Part shown: positions 33,768-45,266 of the stretch, in pieces
Numbering within the stretch: position 1 is the first letter of the stretch
Layout: every line of letters starts with the position of its first letter
NCBI GenBank assembly: GCA_024500155.1
Contig: CM044856.1
Location: forward strand, 51,460,303 to 51,524,302
Source: Chenopodium formosanum
Lineage: Eukaryota > Streptophyta > Magnoliopsida > Caryophyllales > Amaranthaceae
Reading direction: 5' to 3'
DNA: 64,000 bases
Notes under the pieces: model-generated
Told to the model about the DNA's origin: nothing
The model's database searches: none
What the model saw: the letters and a program-made list of their open reading frames with translations, nothing else
Translations under genes and position numbers: made by a program

Positions 33768-36530
33768 AATTTTATTAAAATAAAGCCATTTCGAGCCGAA
33801 GTAGCTACTCACTTGCCTATTTTCTTCATTTCTCAACTTATAAAATCCTTGCATCTCAAAACAACTAATAATCAAATATTTATAAGTGGTTGTCATTTGA
33901 AATTACATAAAAATCGCCAAGTTCTAAGGTTTTGGGTCCAATTCATCAAAATAAAGCCATTTTGAGCCGAAATGGCTACTCACTTGCCTATTTTCTTCAT
34001 TTCTCAACTAATAAACTTATACATTCTAAAACCATATCATAATTACATATGTATAAGTGATTGTGAGTTGAAATTGCATAAAAGAAGCAAAGTTCTAATT
34101 TTTTTTTGGCGCATTTCATCAAAATAAAGCCATTTCGAGCCGAAATGGCTACTCACTTGCCTATTTTCTTCATTTCTCAACTTATAAACTCCTTGCATCT
34201 CAAAAAAAAACTCATAATAACATATTTATAAGTGTTTGTCATTTGAAATTACATAAAAATCGCCAAGTTCTAAGTTTTTGCGTCCAATTCATCAAAATAA
34301 AGCCATTTTGAGCCGAAATGGCTACTCACTTGCCTATTTTCTTCATTTCTCAACTAATAAACTTATAAATTCTCAAACCATATCATAATTACATATGTAT
34401 AAGTGATTGTGAGTTGAAATTGCATAAAAGAAGCAAAGTTCTAATTTTTTTGGCGCATTTCATCAAAATAAAGCCATTTCGAGCCGAAATAGCTACTCAC
34501 ATGCCTATTTTCTTCATTTCTCAACTTATAAACTCCTTTCATCTCAAAAAAAACTCATAATCACATATTTATAAGTGTTTGTCATTGGAAATTACATAAA
34601 AATCGCCAAGTTCTAAGGTTTTGGGTCCAATTCATCTAAATAAAGCCATTTTGAGCCGAAATGGATACTCACTTGCCTATTTTCTTCATTTCTCAACTAA
34701 TAAACTTAAAAATTCTCAAACCATATTATAATTACATATGTATAAGTGATTGTGAGTTGAAATTGCATAAAATAAGCAAAGTTCTAATTTTTGTGGCGCA
34801 TTTCATCAAAATAAATCCATTTCGAGCCGAAATGGCTACTCACATGCCTATTTTCTTTATTTCACAACTTATAAACTCCTTTCATCTCAAAAAAACTCAT
34901 AATCACATATTTATAATTTTTTTTCATTTGAAATTACATAAAAATCGCCAAGTTCTAAGGTTTTGGGTCCAATTCATCAAAATAAAGCCATTTTGAGCCG
35001 AAATGGCTACTCACTTGCCTATTTTCTTCATTTCTCAACTAATAAACTTATACATTCTCAAACCATATCATAATTACATATGAATAAGTGATTGTGAGTT
35101 GAAATTTCATAAAAGAAGCAAAGTTCTAATTTTTTTTGGCGCATTTTATCAAAATAAAGCCATTTCGAGGCGAAATGGCTACTCACATGCCTATTTTCTT
35201 CATTTCTCAACTTATAAACTCCTTGCATTTCAAAACAACTCATTATCACATATTTTTAAGTGTTTTTCATTTGAAATTACATAAAAATCGCCAAGTTCTA
35301 AGGTTTTGGGTCCAATTCATCAAAATAAAGCCATTTAGAGATTTGTGAAATGGCTACTCACTTGCCTATTTTCTTCATTTCTCAACCAATAAACTCCTTG
35401 CATATCAAAACAACTCATAATCACATATTCATAAGTGGTTGTCATTTGAAATTACATAAAAATCGTCAAGTTCTAAGGTTTTGCGTCCAATTCATCAAAA
35501 TAAAGCCATTTTGAGTCGAAATGGCTACTCACTTGCCTATTTTCTTCATTTCTCAACTAATAAACTTATACATTCTAAAACCATATCATAATTACATATG
35601 TATAAGTGATTGTGAGTTGAAATTGCTTAAAAAAAGCAAAGTTCTAATTTTTTTGGCGCATTTCATCAAAATAAAGCCATTTCGAGCCGAAATGGCTACT
35701 CACATGCCTATTTTCTTCATTTCTCAACTTATAAACTCCTTTCATCTAAAAAAAACTCATAATCACATATTTATAATTTTTTGTCATTTGAAATTACATA
35801 AAAATCGCCAAGTTCTAAGGTTTTGGGTCCAATTCATCAAAATAAAGCCATTTTGACTACTCACTTGCCTATTTTCTTCATTTCTCAACTAATAAACTTA
35901 AAAATTCTCAAACCATATCATAATTACATATTTATAAGTGATTGTGAGTTGAAATTGCATAAAAGAAGCAAAGTTCTAATTTTTTTGGCGCATTTCATCA
36001 AAATAAAGCCAATTCGAGCCGAAATGGTTACTTACTTTCCTATTTTCTTCATTTCTTAAATTATAAAATCCTTGCATCTCAAAAAAACTCATAATAACAT
36101 ATTTATAAGTGTTTGTAATTTGAAATTACATAAAAATCGCCAAGTTCTAAGTTTTTGGGTCCAATTCATCATAATCAAGGCCATTTTGAGCCGAAATGGC
36201 TACTCACTTGCCTATTTTCTTCATTTCTCAACTAATAAACTTATAAATTCTCAAAACATATCATAATTACATATTTATAAGTTATTGTGAGTTGAAATTG
36301 CATAAAAGAAGCAAGTTTCTAATTTTTTTAGCGTATTTCATCAAAATAAAGCCATTTCGACCTAAAATGGCTACTCACATGCCTACTTTCTTCATTGCTC
36401 AACTTATAAACTCCTTGCATCTCAAAACAACTCATAATCACATATTTATAAGTGTTTGTCATTTGAAATTACATAAAAATCGCCAAGTTTTATGGTTTTG
36501 GGTCCAATTCATCAAAATAAAGTCATTTAA
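33768..36530. repeat. Satellite-like array of ~16 units, ~172 bp, alternating types A and B
   Basis: Every unit shares AAATAAAGCCATTT...GCCGAAATGGCTACTCAC and CCTATTTTCTTCATTTCTCAACT. Type A continues CTCCTTGCATCTCAAAA and ends GTTTTGGGTCCAATTCATC. Type B continues CCATATCATAATTACATA and ends TTTGGCGCATTTCATC. Unit starts are near 33776 (A), 33955 (B), 34131 (A), 34305 (B), 34473 (A), 34647 (B), 34808 (A), 34987 (B), 35158 (A), 35329 (A variant), 35506 (B), 35675 (A), 35847 (B), 36008 (A), 36180 (B) and 36352 (A). The dimer is therefore about 343 bp, a higher-order arrangement. Confidence 0.93.
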
Positions 36531-37165
36531 TGAGAAAGAACTCATAATCACAATTTTAGGGATTACACACATACAACTACCCAACATTGACATGTTATGA
36601 GAAAGAAATAGTTCATTTGATAAGTAATGTAGGAAATGGGCTACATAGAAGTCATATAGGCCCTATTTGGGCCATGTTAAGTAAAATGCGTTGTTAAACT
36701 TATTGAAATGCTATATTGATGTGTGATTTCTAGCCTTAGACACCTAATTTTACCCCAAAATGACATGTTATGAGAAACAAAAAGGCCATTTCACAAGAAA
36801 TGTAGAAAATGGGCTGAATAGAAGTCATATGGGCCATATTAGGGTCATTTTGTGTTAATATGCTCTTTTGATGTGATTTCTTTCCTTAAACACCTATAAC
36901 TAGATAATATTGACATGTTATGAGATAAATAAAGTTCATTTAATAAGAAATGTAGGAAATGGGCAAAGTAAAGTCATATAGGCCATATTCGGGCCATTTT
37001 GAGTAAAAAGCGTCATAAACCTTGATAAAATGCTCTCCTATACAATTTTAGGGCTTACACACATACAAATACCCAACATTGACATGTTATGAGAAAGAAA
37101 TAGTTCATTTGATAAGTAATGTAGGAAATGGGCTACATAGAAGTCATATAGGTAATATTTGATAA
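36531..37165. repeat. Second tandem family (~150-170 bp, four copies) in the CACTA intron
   Basis: Copies are marked by GACATGTTATGAGA near 36589, 36762, 36912 and 37081. Each is followed by AGTTCATTTGATAAG- or AAATGTAGGAAATGGGC-like blocks and GTCATATAGGCC. The first and last copies are most alike. Confidence 0.88.
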
Positions 37166-37315
37166 AATACATATTGTTTTGCCTAATTAATTAATTTTAA
37201 CATAATGTTTTTGTATTTCAAGTTTTGCAAGGTCCAAAAGGATGGTCCGTTGACAATCAAGGAGCTTAATAAAGTTCGTGACATGTTGGCGTCTTTTATC
37301 ACCTTCAACATGTAA

Positions 37316-37920
37316 ATGGCATTGTAATTATAAATTATTTATGTTAACTTTTAAACTATATAACTTATTATTCATTATATATTTACTTACTATTATTTGT
37401 ATATGTAAGCAACTTTTTTTTTTGTATTGCGTTTGGGAATATTTATACCTATATATATAATTGAATTCTTGTTTTTAATATTATTTTTGTATGTTATTGT
37501 AATAATTAATAATATTATTATTATTAGTTATTATAATAATAATATTATTAATTATTATATTTAATATAATTGCTGGAATTACAGGATATTATTATTGCTG
37601 GAAACAGGTATTTTTTTTAAATATTATTGCACGAAAATTGGAAAAAAAAAACAAAAAAAAATTATTTGGTGAATAGGCACCGGTTAGGCACCAACCGGTG
37701 CCTAAAATAGTTACCACCAAAAAAAAAATTGGCAGGAGAGCAGTAAAAGGCACCGGTTAACCGGTGCCTAATTGAGCATATGGCACCGGTTAACCGGTGC
37801 CTAATTGGGCATATGGCACCGGTTTTGAACCGATGCTAAAAACTGGGTTTTTGGCACCCCCCACATAGGCAGCGGTTCAAACCGGTGCCTTAGACCGGGT
37901 TTGAACCGCTGCCAAAGCAC
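37316..37920 (+). repeat. 3' flank and right subterminal repeats of the CACTA element
   Basis: 37316-37670 is AT-rich 3' untranslated sequence. 37677-37915 holds at least eight GGCACCGGTT/AACCGGTGCC half-sites and pairs, matching the left end in inverse arrangement. Confidence 0.85.
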
Positions 37921-37938
37921 TATTTTCACCTAGTGGCT

Positions 37939-38860
37939 ATTTATACAACTTTATAGACTCGTTATAGCATACTAATCGAAACACTTGAGCTCCTTTAGCT
38001 ACGATCACTTGCTTAACCTGCTTAGAAAATCTTGAATGCTTACCATTAAGGACAAATTCCAAAATAAATCATCGTATGGCCACCATAAAAAAAATTAAAA
38101 AAAAAATAATAAAAAAAAAAAAAGACATGGCCGCAAACACAAATAGCACAACAAAACAACACACACGTCAGCAAAAAACTGAGTAATCACTACATATCAT
38201 AATACAAAGAAAAATAGAATAAAATATTACTAGTTCATCAATTAATCAATGTAGTTTGAAACTACATTACACATTGTACTCTGAAAAATAACTTTTTTCA
38301 AACTCAACCTCGAAATAATAATACGATCCTTTACTTAATTAACTCATATATCTCATAAGTGTGACATGCTCTTTATTTTATACCTAGTCTTGGACATGGG
38401 TAATTCGAACTACAAACAACAAGTATAACAACTTGAATACTCTCAATAACCAGAAAACACCTTGAACAGACCACATACAGGCTAATTCCCACTGTAGGGG
38501 ACCATAGAAAAATAAATAATAAAGGTTGTACCTCATTCTTAACTCATGATCATTATCTCTTTAACAACATGTCAAGGACTAAGGTATATAACGCCGAGCC
38601 TCAAACCAAGAACAAACTAATCATTCTCAACCTTTTGATCTCATACATCTATCAAATAAGCATTCACAAACTAATAGATAATATCTCAATAATGGCATAG
38701 GTTCCCAAATAAATTACATAACAATTCGAACTCCATTCAATAATATTATATATCAACTCCTATAGGAATATAAAACTAATACTCAAATATAATTAACTCA
38801 CAACCCAAAAAGAATAAATACTCTGCATTAACAACCCTAAAACCTCGATAAAACAATCAA
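37939..38860. other. AT-rich flank of the CACTA element
   Basis: No gene or confidently named repeat was seen. It is the continuation of the sequence broken by the CACTA insertion, and contains only short A/T-rich runs. Confidence 0.4.
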
Positions 38861-39294
38861 TCAATACTATATACTAAAAGGCACACCAGCAATGACACGT
38901 GTCATCTTTTGGTGTGTCCTTAGTTATTATTTTTTTATATAAAAAAAATCTATTAATTAAGGAAATAAATCAATTAAAAAAATAATATTATTTGTTGTAC
39001 ACATTTCATATTAATGTAGTATATTTAAAATAAAAATATTTCACAAATATTTCTAAAACAAAAAATTTGACAATTATAAACCAAAAATTATATTCTTAAA
39101 AATATTTTGTGATCTATTTTACAACAAAAAAAATATTGCTCTGATCTTTTGTCTACTTTTATTTAATTGTGTATTAGAAGTTATATTTAAAATTTAACAT
39201 ATCACATACTTTTATTATTCCTCGACTAATTTATGATTATAATATTAATCTGTTAATATAACAATCATCGTGCATGACATGGGATCTAACCTAG
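38861..39294 (+). mobile_element. Non-autonomous Helitron, 434 bp
   Basis: It begins TCAATACTATATACTAAAAGG, a common plant Helitron 5' end (TC then CTATATACTAAAAG). It ends ATCGTGCATGACATGGGAT followed by CTAACCTAG. The decayed hairpin (CGTG/CATG arms) sits about 10 bases before the CTAG end. The base before is A (38860) and the base after is T (39295), the A|T insertion site of Helitrons. There is no coding capacity. Confidence 0.75.
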
Positions 39295-39439
39295 TACTCT
39301 GTATAACAACAACATTAAAAACCCTAGTATAAATAAAACAATCAAGTACTACAACAATCAAATCATATAATACAACACTTTAATCACATATATATAAATC
39401 TTGAACATACAAATTAAATAACAAATCATAAAATTTACA

Positions 39440-40520
39440 CATAATAATACGAAATACAATTTGTTTCGGGTGCTTTTATGTCCCTTGGGAGAGTTACGGC
39501 ACGAAGATTGGATCTGACAAAGGCGTCTGTACCTGCAAAATGAACGGAGCTCCGGATGGTCGTCGGAGGTCCGCCTCCGAAGATTAAGTTAGTACGGATT
39601 CGGAGTAAAACGTGCGAAAAGTAAGTATCTTCTCGGATTCCGAGATCGGGTGTTCTCTGTTTTCAAGAGCAATAAATGTCCTAATGATTAAGATGTTAAA
39701 GTTCTAGCTGCCCCAATCATTGGGGGAATCTCCCTATTTATAGGGTCCTAGAAAAGAATGCCTTTTCATAGGGTTTGATGACCTAGGAGTTAGGGCAGCG
39801 CCGTTTACGGCTACCTTGGAATTTTAGCCTTGAAGGCCGCCATTTCTCTGGTGCCATTTCTACATGACACGTGTCAGCATTTGGGGAGTCCATTTGGACG
39901 CCTTTTAAAGTGACACATGTCACATGATCATTGGGCCACTTGACATGGTATATAGAAGGGCTCCGTTCTCTCTCCAAAACCCTAGCCTCCATTGTAGAAT
40001 TTTGAAGGGGCTTCCATCGATTTTAATCGGTGGAAAGCCCCAATCCTTGTTTCTTTATTGTTTTTTAGGTTTATAATAATACTTCCTCCTTTTGGGAGGA
40101 ACTTTTCTCCCTCGAAAGAAAGGGTTTCCGATCTCCTTCGAAAGACAAGGATTTTTCGACCTCCTTCGAAAGACAAGGTTTATCTCCTCTTTTCGAGGGA
40201 GAAATTTCTTAGTTTTGAATCCATGGTAGCAGATCTAATGGATTTTCGTGAAATTATTTCTTTGGTGAAAAAGTCATCAAGTTTTCGAACACGAACAGAT
40301 GAATCAGAAGGAAATCATCCTCACGACTACAAAGGATCGTTAGATTGTCTCTCCAACAAGGCTGTAATTTTCAGCGATATAAGCGGGAGATGCTCCGCAG
40401 TGCAAGATCTACTCGACGATCGTAGTTTTTATGAAGGAAAATTCTATTTGATTCTATATCTTATGTATTTGTTAACGTCGAATCTCTATTGTAGATGTCG
40501 TATGACTTTTAGTTAATGAA
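39440..40520 (-). mobile_element. Possible LTR segment, minus orientation, family unknown
   Basis: The minus strand has a TATA box with flanking symmetry (CCTATAAATAGGG, about 39731-39745), then a leader and ATTTTGCAGGTACAGAC near 39525. A similar TGCAGGT end is seen at 15083. The outer part ends CCCGAAACA (39465). Tandem CTCCTTCGAAAGACAAGG blocks lie at 40130-40180. A plus-strand frame from 40223 (MVADLMDFREII, about 97 residues) has no recognisable domain, so a small unknown gene cannot be excluded. Confidence 0.33.
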
Positions 40521-40534
40521 ATATTTTTGCTATT

Positions 40535-40536
<2 letters not shown>

Positions 40537-40602
<66 letters not shown>
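40537..40602. repeat. (AT)n microsatellite
   Basis: About 33 uninterrupted AT units. Confidence 0.97.
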
Positions 40603-40604
<2 letters not shown>

Positions 40605-40879
40605 ATGAAGTTTGAGCATAAAACAATTAAACTAGCTGAAACAAGTTTGCAGAGGTCAACTCTAAGAGTTTTTGAAAAGGAAAAACATGACTACATCGAG
40701 TGACAGACCTAGAAATTTGACAATGGGGGGACAATTTCGATAATTCAACTAACATCAACATGTTTTTTAAAAAAACCGATACACAATACAAATAATTTGG
40801 GTACATACTTGACTACTTGTTTAATACTAAAAAGTACAATCCCAAAATCCATTAAATAATACAATTCGGTTACATACTA

Positions 40880-41243
40880 CTATAATATCTTCCGAGTGTT
40901 CACTTTTTGAAATCGATCAATGATATCTTCATCGGGGACTTGTAAAAACACTTCTTTCTCAATGAAAGTAACCAAACAATCATTCATTCACATCAATTGG
41001 TTCATTCATATCAATTGGTTTATCCATATCAATTGGTTCATCCATATCATTCACATTAACTGGTTCATCCACATCAATTGGTTCAATACTAATGGTTTCA
41101 TTTTGCATATTATGATTAGGAGGTGTCTCACTTTGTGTGGGTGAAGAACAAGAATTATCTTATGATTTCAATTTTTTAAACAACATTTGACGAAGATCCG
41201 CTTGTTTTCCCATTGTTCTAGACTTGCTTGAAGAACTTGACAT
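40880..41243 (-). pseudogene. Remnant 5' coding end of a hAT-like transposase
   Basis: On the minus strand an ATG at 41241-41243 opens MSSSSSKSRTMGKQADLRQM and a basic LFKKLKS. After a stop, the same frame runs through six copies of an 18-bp repeat encoding EPIDMN/DVDEP (40986-41090) to a stop near 40983. Ser-rich basic N-termini followed by acidic linkers are common at the start of zinc-finger MYM/TTF-type hAT transposases, but no zinc finger or dimerisation domain is left. GGGGGGACAA motifs at 40725 and 41869 lie outside it. This is a weak assignment. Confidence 0.3.
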
Positions 41244-41924
41244 ATTTTAATTCATTTAAAAATTAAGCTTCTATATTCAATAATAATCTTTTTTTAACAA
41301 TAAGCATCCAAAATATAAAAATCCAAATCACAAACTAATTCAATACACAAAGTTACAAACTAATTTACATATTAATTAAATTCACAACTACTTGTCTACT
41401 TTCAAAGTTTCAATCTTCCATTCACCATATTCACCAAATAATTCACAAATTCACAATTCAATTCACAAACTAATAACAAATAAACTAAATCACAAATTAA
41501 TTCAAAAACATGATTACATAAACACAATTACCCATAAACTAATTCTTTAACTTTTTTTATAATCTAAGATAAAAATTAGGAAAAAAAACTAACAACGTAC
41601 ATGGATGTGTGGACTGCGAGGCTGGGTTGTAGTGGCGCAGTGGTGGTGAGATGTCCGGCGGTCGATGCCTCGGTGGTGCGATGGTCGGTGGTGCGCAATC
41701 TACTTTCTCTCTCGTAGGTTTTTCAATTTTAAAACTTTTCTCTTTCCTCCCTTTTTTCTGAAAATTTTTCTCTTTCCTTCTTTTCTCAACCCACGTGCTG
41801 TCTTCAGTATTGTTGATTGCTTTCCCTTTTTCTTTTAAAAACAAATCTCTGATTTTTTTTAAAATGGGGGGACAATGGTCCCCCTTTTCCTCACGTGGGT
41901 CAGCCCATGACTGCACCATACGGC

Positions 41925-41983
41925 CATATATATATATATACATACATACATATACACACACATATATATACACACACATATAT

Positions 41984-42027
<44 letters not shown>
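41925..42027. repeat. AT/CATA/CACA microsatellite
   Basis: Mixed (AT)n, (CATA)n and (ACAC)n runs end in a pure AT tract. Confidence 0.95.
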
Positions 42028-42032
<5 letters not shown>

Positions 42033-42139
42033 GGTTTAAGATAAATTAGGTATAAAAATAAACAATAATGATTATTAATATAATTAATAACTAGAAATAT
42101 AAATAATTTATTTTAAAAATTATATTTTATAAAATTAGA

Positions 42140-42225
42140 AAATATTCGGATATTACAATCTACCCTACTTAATACAAGTTTCGTCCCTGAAACTTAAAAT
42201 AGAAAAATTTAGGGTATTACATACG
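42140..42225 (-). mobile_element. Fragment of a Ty3 (Tekay/Del-like) 3' end
   Basis: The minus strand reads AAGTTTCAGGGACGAAACTT, then a purine-rich GTAGGGTAGAT, then TGTAATATCC. This matches the usual run-in to the 3' LTR of Tekay/Del elements (a GGGACGAAAC box, a polypurine tract and TGTAAYACCC). Only the junction is recognisable. Confidence 0.4.
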
Positions 42226-43285
42226 TGAATAATTTTCCCCTAGAATGTGACTTCTAATTAATTGCACATTTTACTGCAATTTAATTTGTAATAAGAATTA
42301 AACACATACCAATGGTTGTTGTTTCTTTGGATGCTAATTTCTAGATTTAATATCAGTTAAGAGCTATATTTACATGTATACTCCTATGTCTCTTTTTCTA
42401 TCCCCAAATATTTTTTTTTTCATTTTTTCATTTTTATTTTGAATATAACGCAATGTTTTTGAAATATTGTTAAACTTAAGATATTTTTTTTATTTTGTAT
42501 TCAAACAAAATACAGGGCATTGTCCGGGCTACAAATTTTTTGTTTTTATTTATATTTTTTTGCTAATGATCAACTGACGATATTTATGGTCAAAGTATAG
42601 CATTGACAAACATACACAGTACAAATGAATAACTATGAAAAAAAGGGCTGATAGAGTATATGAATTTTGAAAAAGAGTTATAGAACAAAAAGAGCAATTT
42701 ATTTTTATTTTTGCTCAATAATTTTGCTCATTTGAAGGAACTAATAAAATAATCACATGTCACTTTAGTGCATAGATCTCTAGTTAGAAGGTTACACCAA
42801 CCAAAACAAACTCAAACTCGAAAGGCCTAACCCCTAACTCGAAGGACCTAACTTGAGACATGATTTTGATCGAAAAGAAATCTCAATATCAACATAAAAT
42901 CGGAATTAACCGGGCCGAAAATGTTCAAACTCGAAATCAATTCAACTTGTATCACGACATAAGTTAACCAAACACATAATCAATGCCGAACAGAAGTCGT
43001 CACAACCTAAAATAAATCCGAATAAAAATTTAGTCAAATCTCTATCTATAATATTATTAAGACCCAAGGATTACATGCTATGACAACATGTGACATCCTT
43101 ATAATAACATGACATGACGCACATTAAACATTCTTATGAAATATAAGGCGTGACATGGAGGCTAATAATGTTAACCTATTTGAAAAACTTTTCATATGCG
43201 TAACTTTTCTAATATAATTTTTTTCTTTTTTTGAAGGATTTCTAATATAATATTTAGTTTAATATAAAATTGTTCATATCTATAT
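42226..43285. other. AT-rich interspersed sequence without recognisable gene
   Basis: A degenerate Helitron-like hairpin (GGGCATTGTCCGGGC) lies at 42518-42532, and a Helitron-like 5' start (TCTATAATATTATTAAGACC) near 43045. Neither has a clear partner. Confidence 0.35.
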
Positions 43286-43289
43286 AACC

Positions 43290-43685
43290 TCCCTATTTTC
43301 GAACTAACCACCCATTTAATTTTTTATTTAAAATTACCACCCCTTAAATTAAATAAATGCTCAAATTACCACCCATTTCAAAAACCTGGTGGATTTTCCG
43401 TCTTTAGATCCCACCTAACACTTATTTTGACCCTTTTGACTTTTTTTTTTCCTGATTTAAAGAGAAAATGTGAATTGAAGTTAGGAGAGCGTTTTTAAAG
43501 AGAAAAATCGGGGGAGGGGGGGGGAATCAGTCAAAAGGGTCTAAATAAGCGTTAGGTGGGGTCCACAGATGAAAAATCCACCAAATTTTTTTATTAGGTG
43601 GTAATATGAATTTTTATTTAATTTAAGGGGTGCTAATTTAAAATAAAAAATTAAATGGGTGATTAGTTTGAAAATGATTACACTT
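43290..43685. mobile_element. Foldback MITE, ~400 bp
   Basis: The two halves are inverse copies: TTTTCGAACTAACCACCCAT at the left matches ATGGGTGATTAGTTTGAAAA at the right. Inside, ACCACCCCTTAAATTAAAT pairs with ATTTAATTTAAGGGGTGCT, and GACCCTTTTGAC pairs with GTCAAAAGGGTC. The centre is T-rich followed by a G-run. No coding capacity or clear target duplication was seen. Confidence 0.8.
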
Positions 43686-43799
43686 TTTTTGTGTGGTAAT
43701 TAAAAAAAAATTCTTTTTTTTATTTTGTTGTTGTAATTGTCACATGTCAACACATTGATGGTCCATAATTTAAAAAAATTTAAAAATTAAATAAAAAAC

Positions 43800-44760
43800 C
43801 AAAGTTCCAGCTACCTCCAACCTCGCCGGCCCCCTAACCCCACACCCTAACCTCGCCGAAACCGGCCGGCCAACCCCCTATAACCAGTGAAAACGGCCGG
43901 CCATCCTCTACCACCCATTCTCGACCACAGAAACTATTCACCCAGCCCTCCCCGATCTCCAAAATCACCTACCTAGCCATCCCTGACCAAAGTTATTCAC
44001 TCACAACCCCAAACCCTAATTCAACTCTGTCAATTTCTTTGTCCTCATCAACAATGACAATGACAAACATCAATCAGAGTTGCGGCTAGAGTTACGGCTC
44101 CACAACAAACCAAGCCGAAGACTCTAATTCCAACTTTACAGCAAGCCGGAACTTATCGTCGTCTCTCCACCGTCGGTCACAATCGGGGGGATTTGTGACT
44201 GCCGCTACTCTGTTTTGCTGTGATGATGTGGTGGAGCTGATTGGTGGCCTAGTTGCGTGAATTGGTCAGATGCATAGAGTGGTCAGCCGACCATTTTCGG
44301 TGGTAGGAGTGATGACAATGCGAATTGTGGTAGTGAGTTGATGTGTGTAGCGGCTATTGTTGTGGGTGATGGTGGCTACACTCTGCGAGTAAGGAGCAGG
44401 GTTGTGCTCTGTTGGTTAGTGCAGCGTGATGGGCTGCAGCTTGGATTTGGTGGACCAAGGGATGGTGATGTTAGTTAGTTAGTTGGTGCGGTGTAGGTTA
44501 GGAGTTAGAGTGGTGGAGGTTAAGGAGGGCAGCAGTGAAGAAGTTTTGTTTTTTTAATTTTTTTTTTTATTTTGAACCAATCACGTGTTACACGTGTCAC
44601 GGTAATCTGTCATAATAAGTCGTAGACTTAGTGTCGACCGGTTAGGACTAGAGGTAAACACATAGCATAGTTAGGATTATTAGATAATAAAAATTCGTTG
44701 GGATTATTAAAAATAAATCGCTCATAGTTGGGATTATTAAAGTGTATTTTTTTTAAAAAA
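43800..44760. mobile_element. Pack-MULE-like fragment with GC-rich interior, right arm only
   Basis: 43800-44540 is C- then G-rich, unlike its surroundings. 44570-44755 (CACGTGTTACACGTGTC, GACCGGTTAGGAC, repeated GTTGGGATTATT) matches the right arm of the element at 48583-49632. The corresponding left arm was not found, so this copy is truncated or rearranged. No gene inside could be named. Confidence 0.45.
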
Positions 44761-45221
44761 AATTGTATCCAAAAGTTTACATTTTGGTACTTTTTTCCTT
44801 AATTTTTTTGTATTGGATTGGGTTTTTAGTATGTGCATATAATTTATAATTTTTATTCATTAAAAGGTAATAGAGTTTCAATTACTTTTATGAATAACTA
44901 CTTACAATTTACATTTCACATTAATACAATGACGGTAGTAAGTTTCAAATATTCTCATCTCTTACACTAAAGGTAAATATTTTTTAGAGGCACATTCAAT
45001 TAATCAGGGGCATCTCTTGGGCCAATTACTAGTTGCAATTGAAATAAATAATTTTTTTTTTGAAGAATAGAATGGCATAAATAAACTTACCTAATTTGAA
45101 TTGATTTGTATTTTGTATTTATATCTATACTATATATTAAAACAATCCATTTTGCATGCACCCGGTGTACAATATTTTTACTGTACATCGGACTTTTTGC
45201 ACGTGCCACTCATTTACTAGG

Positions 45222-45266
<45 letters not shown>

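Larger units (their letters stand above)
33445..37222 (+). other. 3.8-kb intron of the second CACTA gene, filled with repeats
   Basis: The donor is GAG|GTAAAT at 33444/33445 and the acceptor TTTCAAG at 37221-37222. It contains a GC-rich hairpin, a ~172-bp satellite-like array and a second tandem family, described separately. No coding sequence is present; frames in the array are repeat artefacts. Confidence 0.6.
31204..37315 (+). pseudogene. Second CACTA gene: Transposase_24/DUF8039-like multi-exon protein
   Basis: The start ATG at 31204 opens a very acidic region (Asp/Glu runs, residues 10-60). It is followed by QLGPKWRRQYANQVGICARKI, the opening of the plant transposase-24 type domain. Exons fit as 31204-31728, 31828-32064 and 32148-32420, all phase 0 with GTAAGT-type donors. 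Further exons lie near 32521-32925, 33009-33079, 33181-33444 and a last one at 37223-37315 ending ITFNM. The 33181-33444 exon (HHYSVGIDSVVVGFEDIPLPVP...VDWPRAWVKL) resembles DUF8039. A TAG at 32283-32285 and another stop near 33260 break it; the 32521 acceptor also leaves a frame problem. Such proteins accompany TNP2 in CACTA elements and may bind the subterminal repeats. That role is inferred from the family. Confidence 0.65.
25095..37935 (+). mobile_element. CACTA (En/Spm) transposon, 12.8 kb
   Basis: The ends are CACTAGTAGAAAAATAG on the left and the inverse of CACTAGGTGAAAATAG on the right. They are flanked by GCT at 25092-25094 and 37936-37938, the 3-bp duplication expected for this superfamily. 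Both subterminal regions carry repeats of GGCACCGGTT/AACCGGTGCC. Inside are a TNP2-type transposase gene and a second multi-exon gene, both on the plus strand. The ends are intact, but the transposase has stops, so this copy could move only with outside help. Confidence 0.95.

Noticed and set aside
33762..36600. Many 60-110-residue frames (FHFSTYK/IFFISQLIN types) on both strands
   Set aside because: They repeat with the ~172-bp satellite unit and are artefacts of the array.
24904..42160. A single Ty3 element with ends at TGTAACACCCCC (24904) and TGTAATATCC (minus, 42158)
   Set aside because: The two motifs are in opposite orientation, so they cannot be the paired starts of one LTR element.
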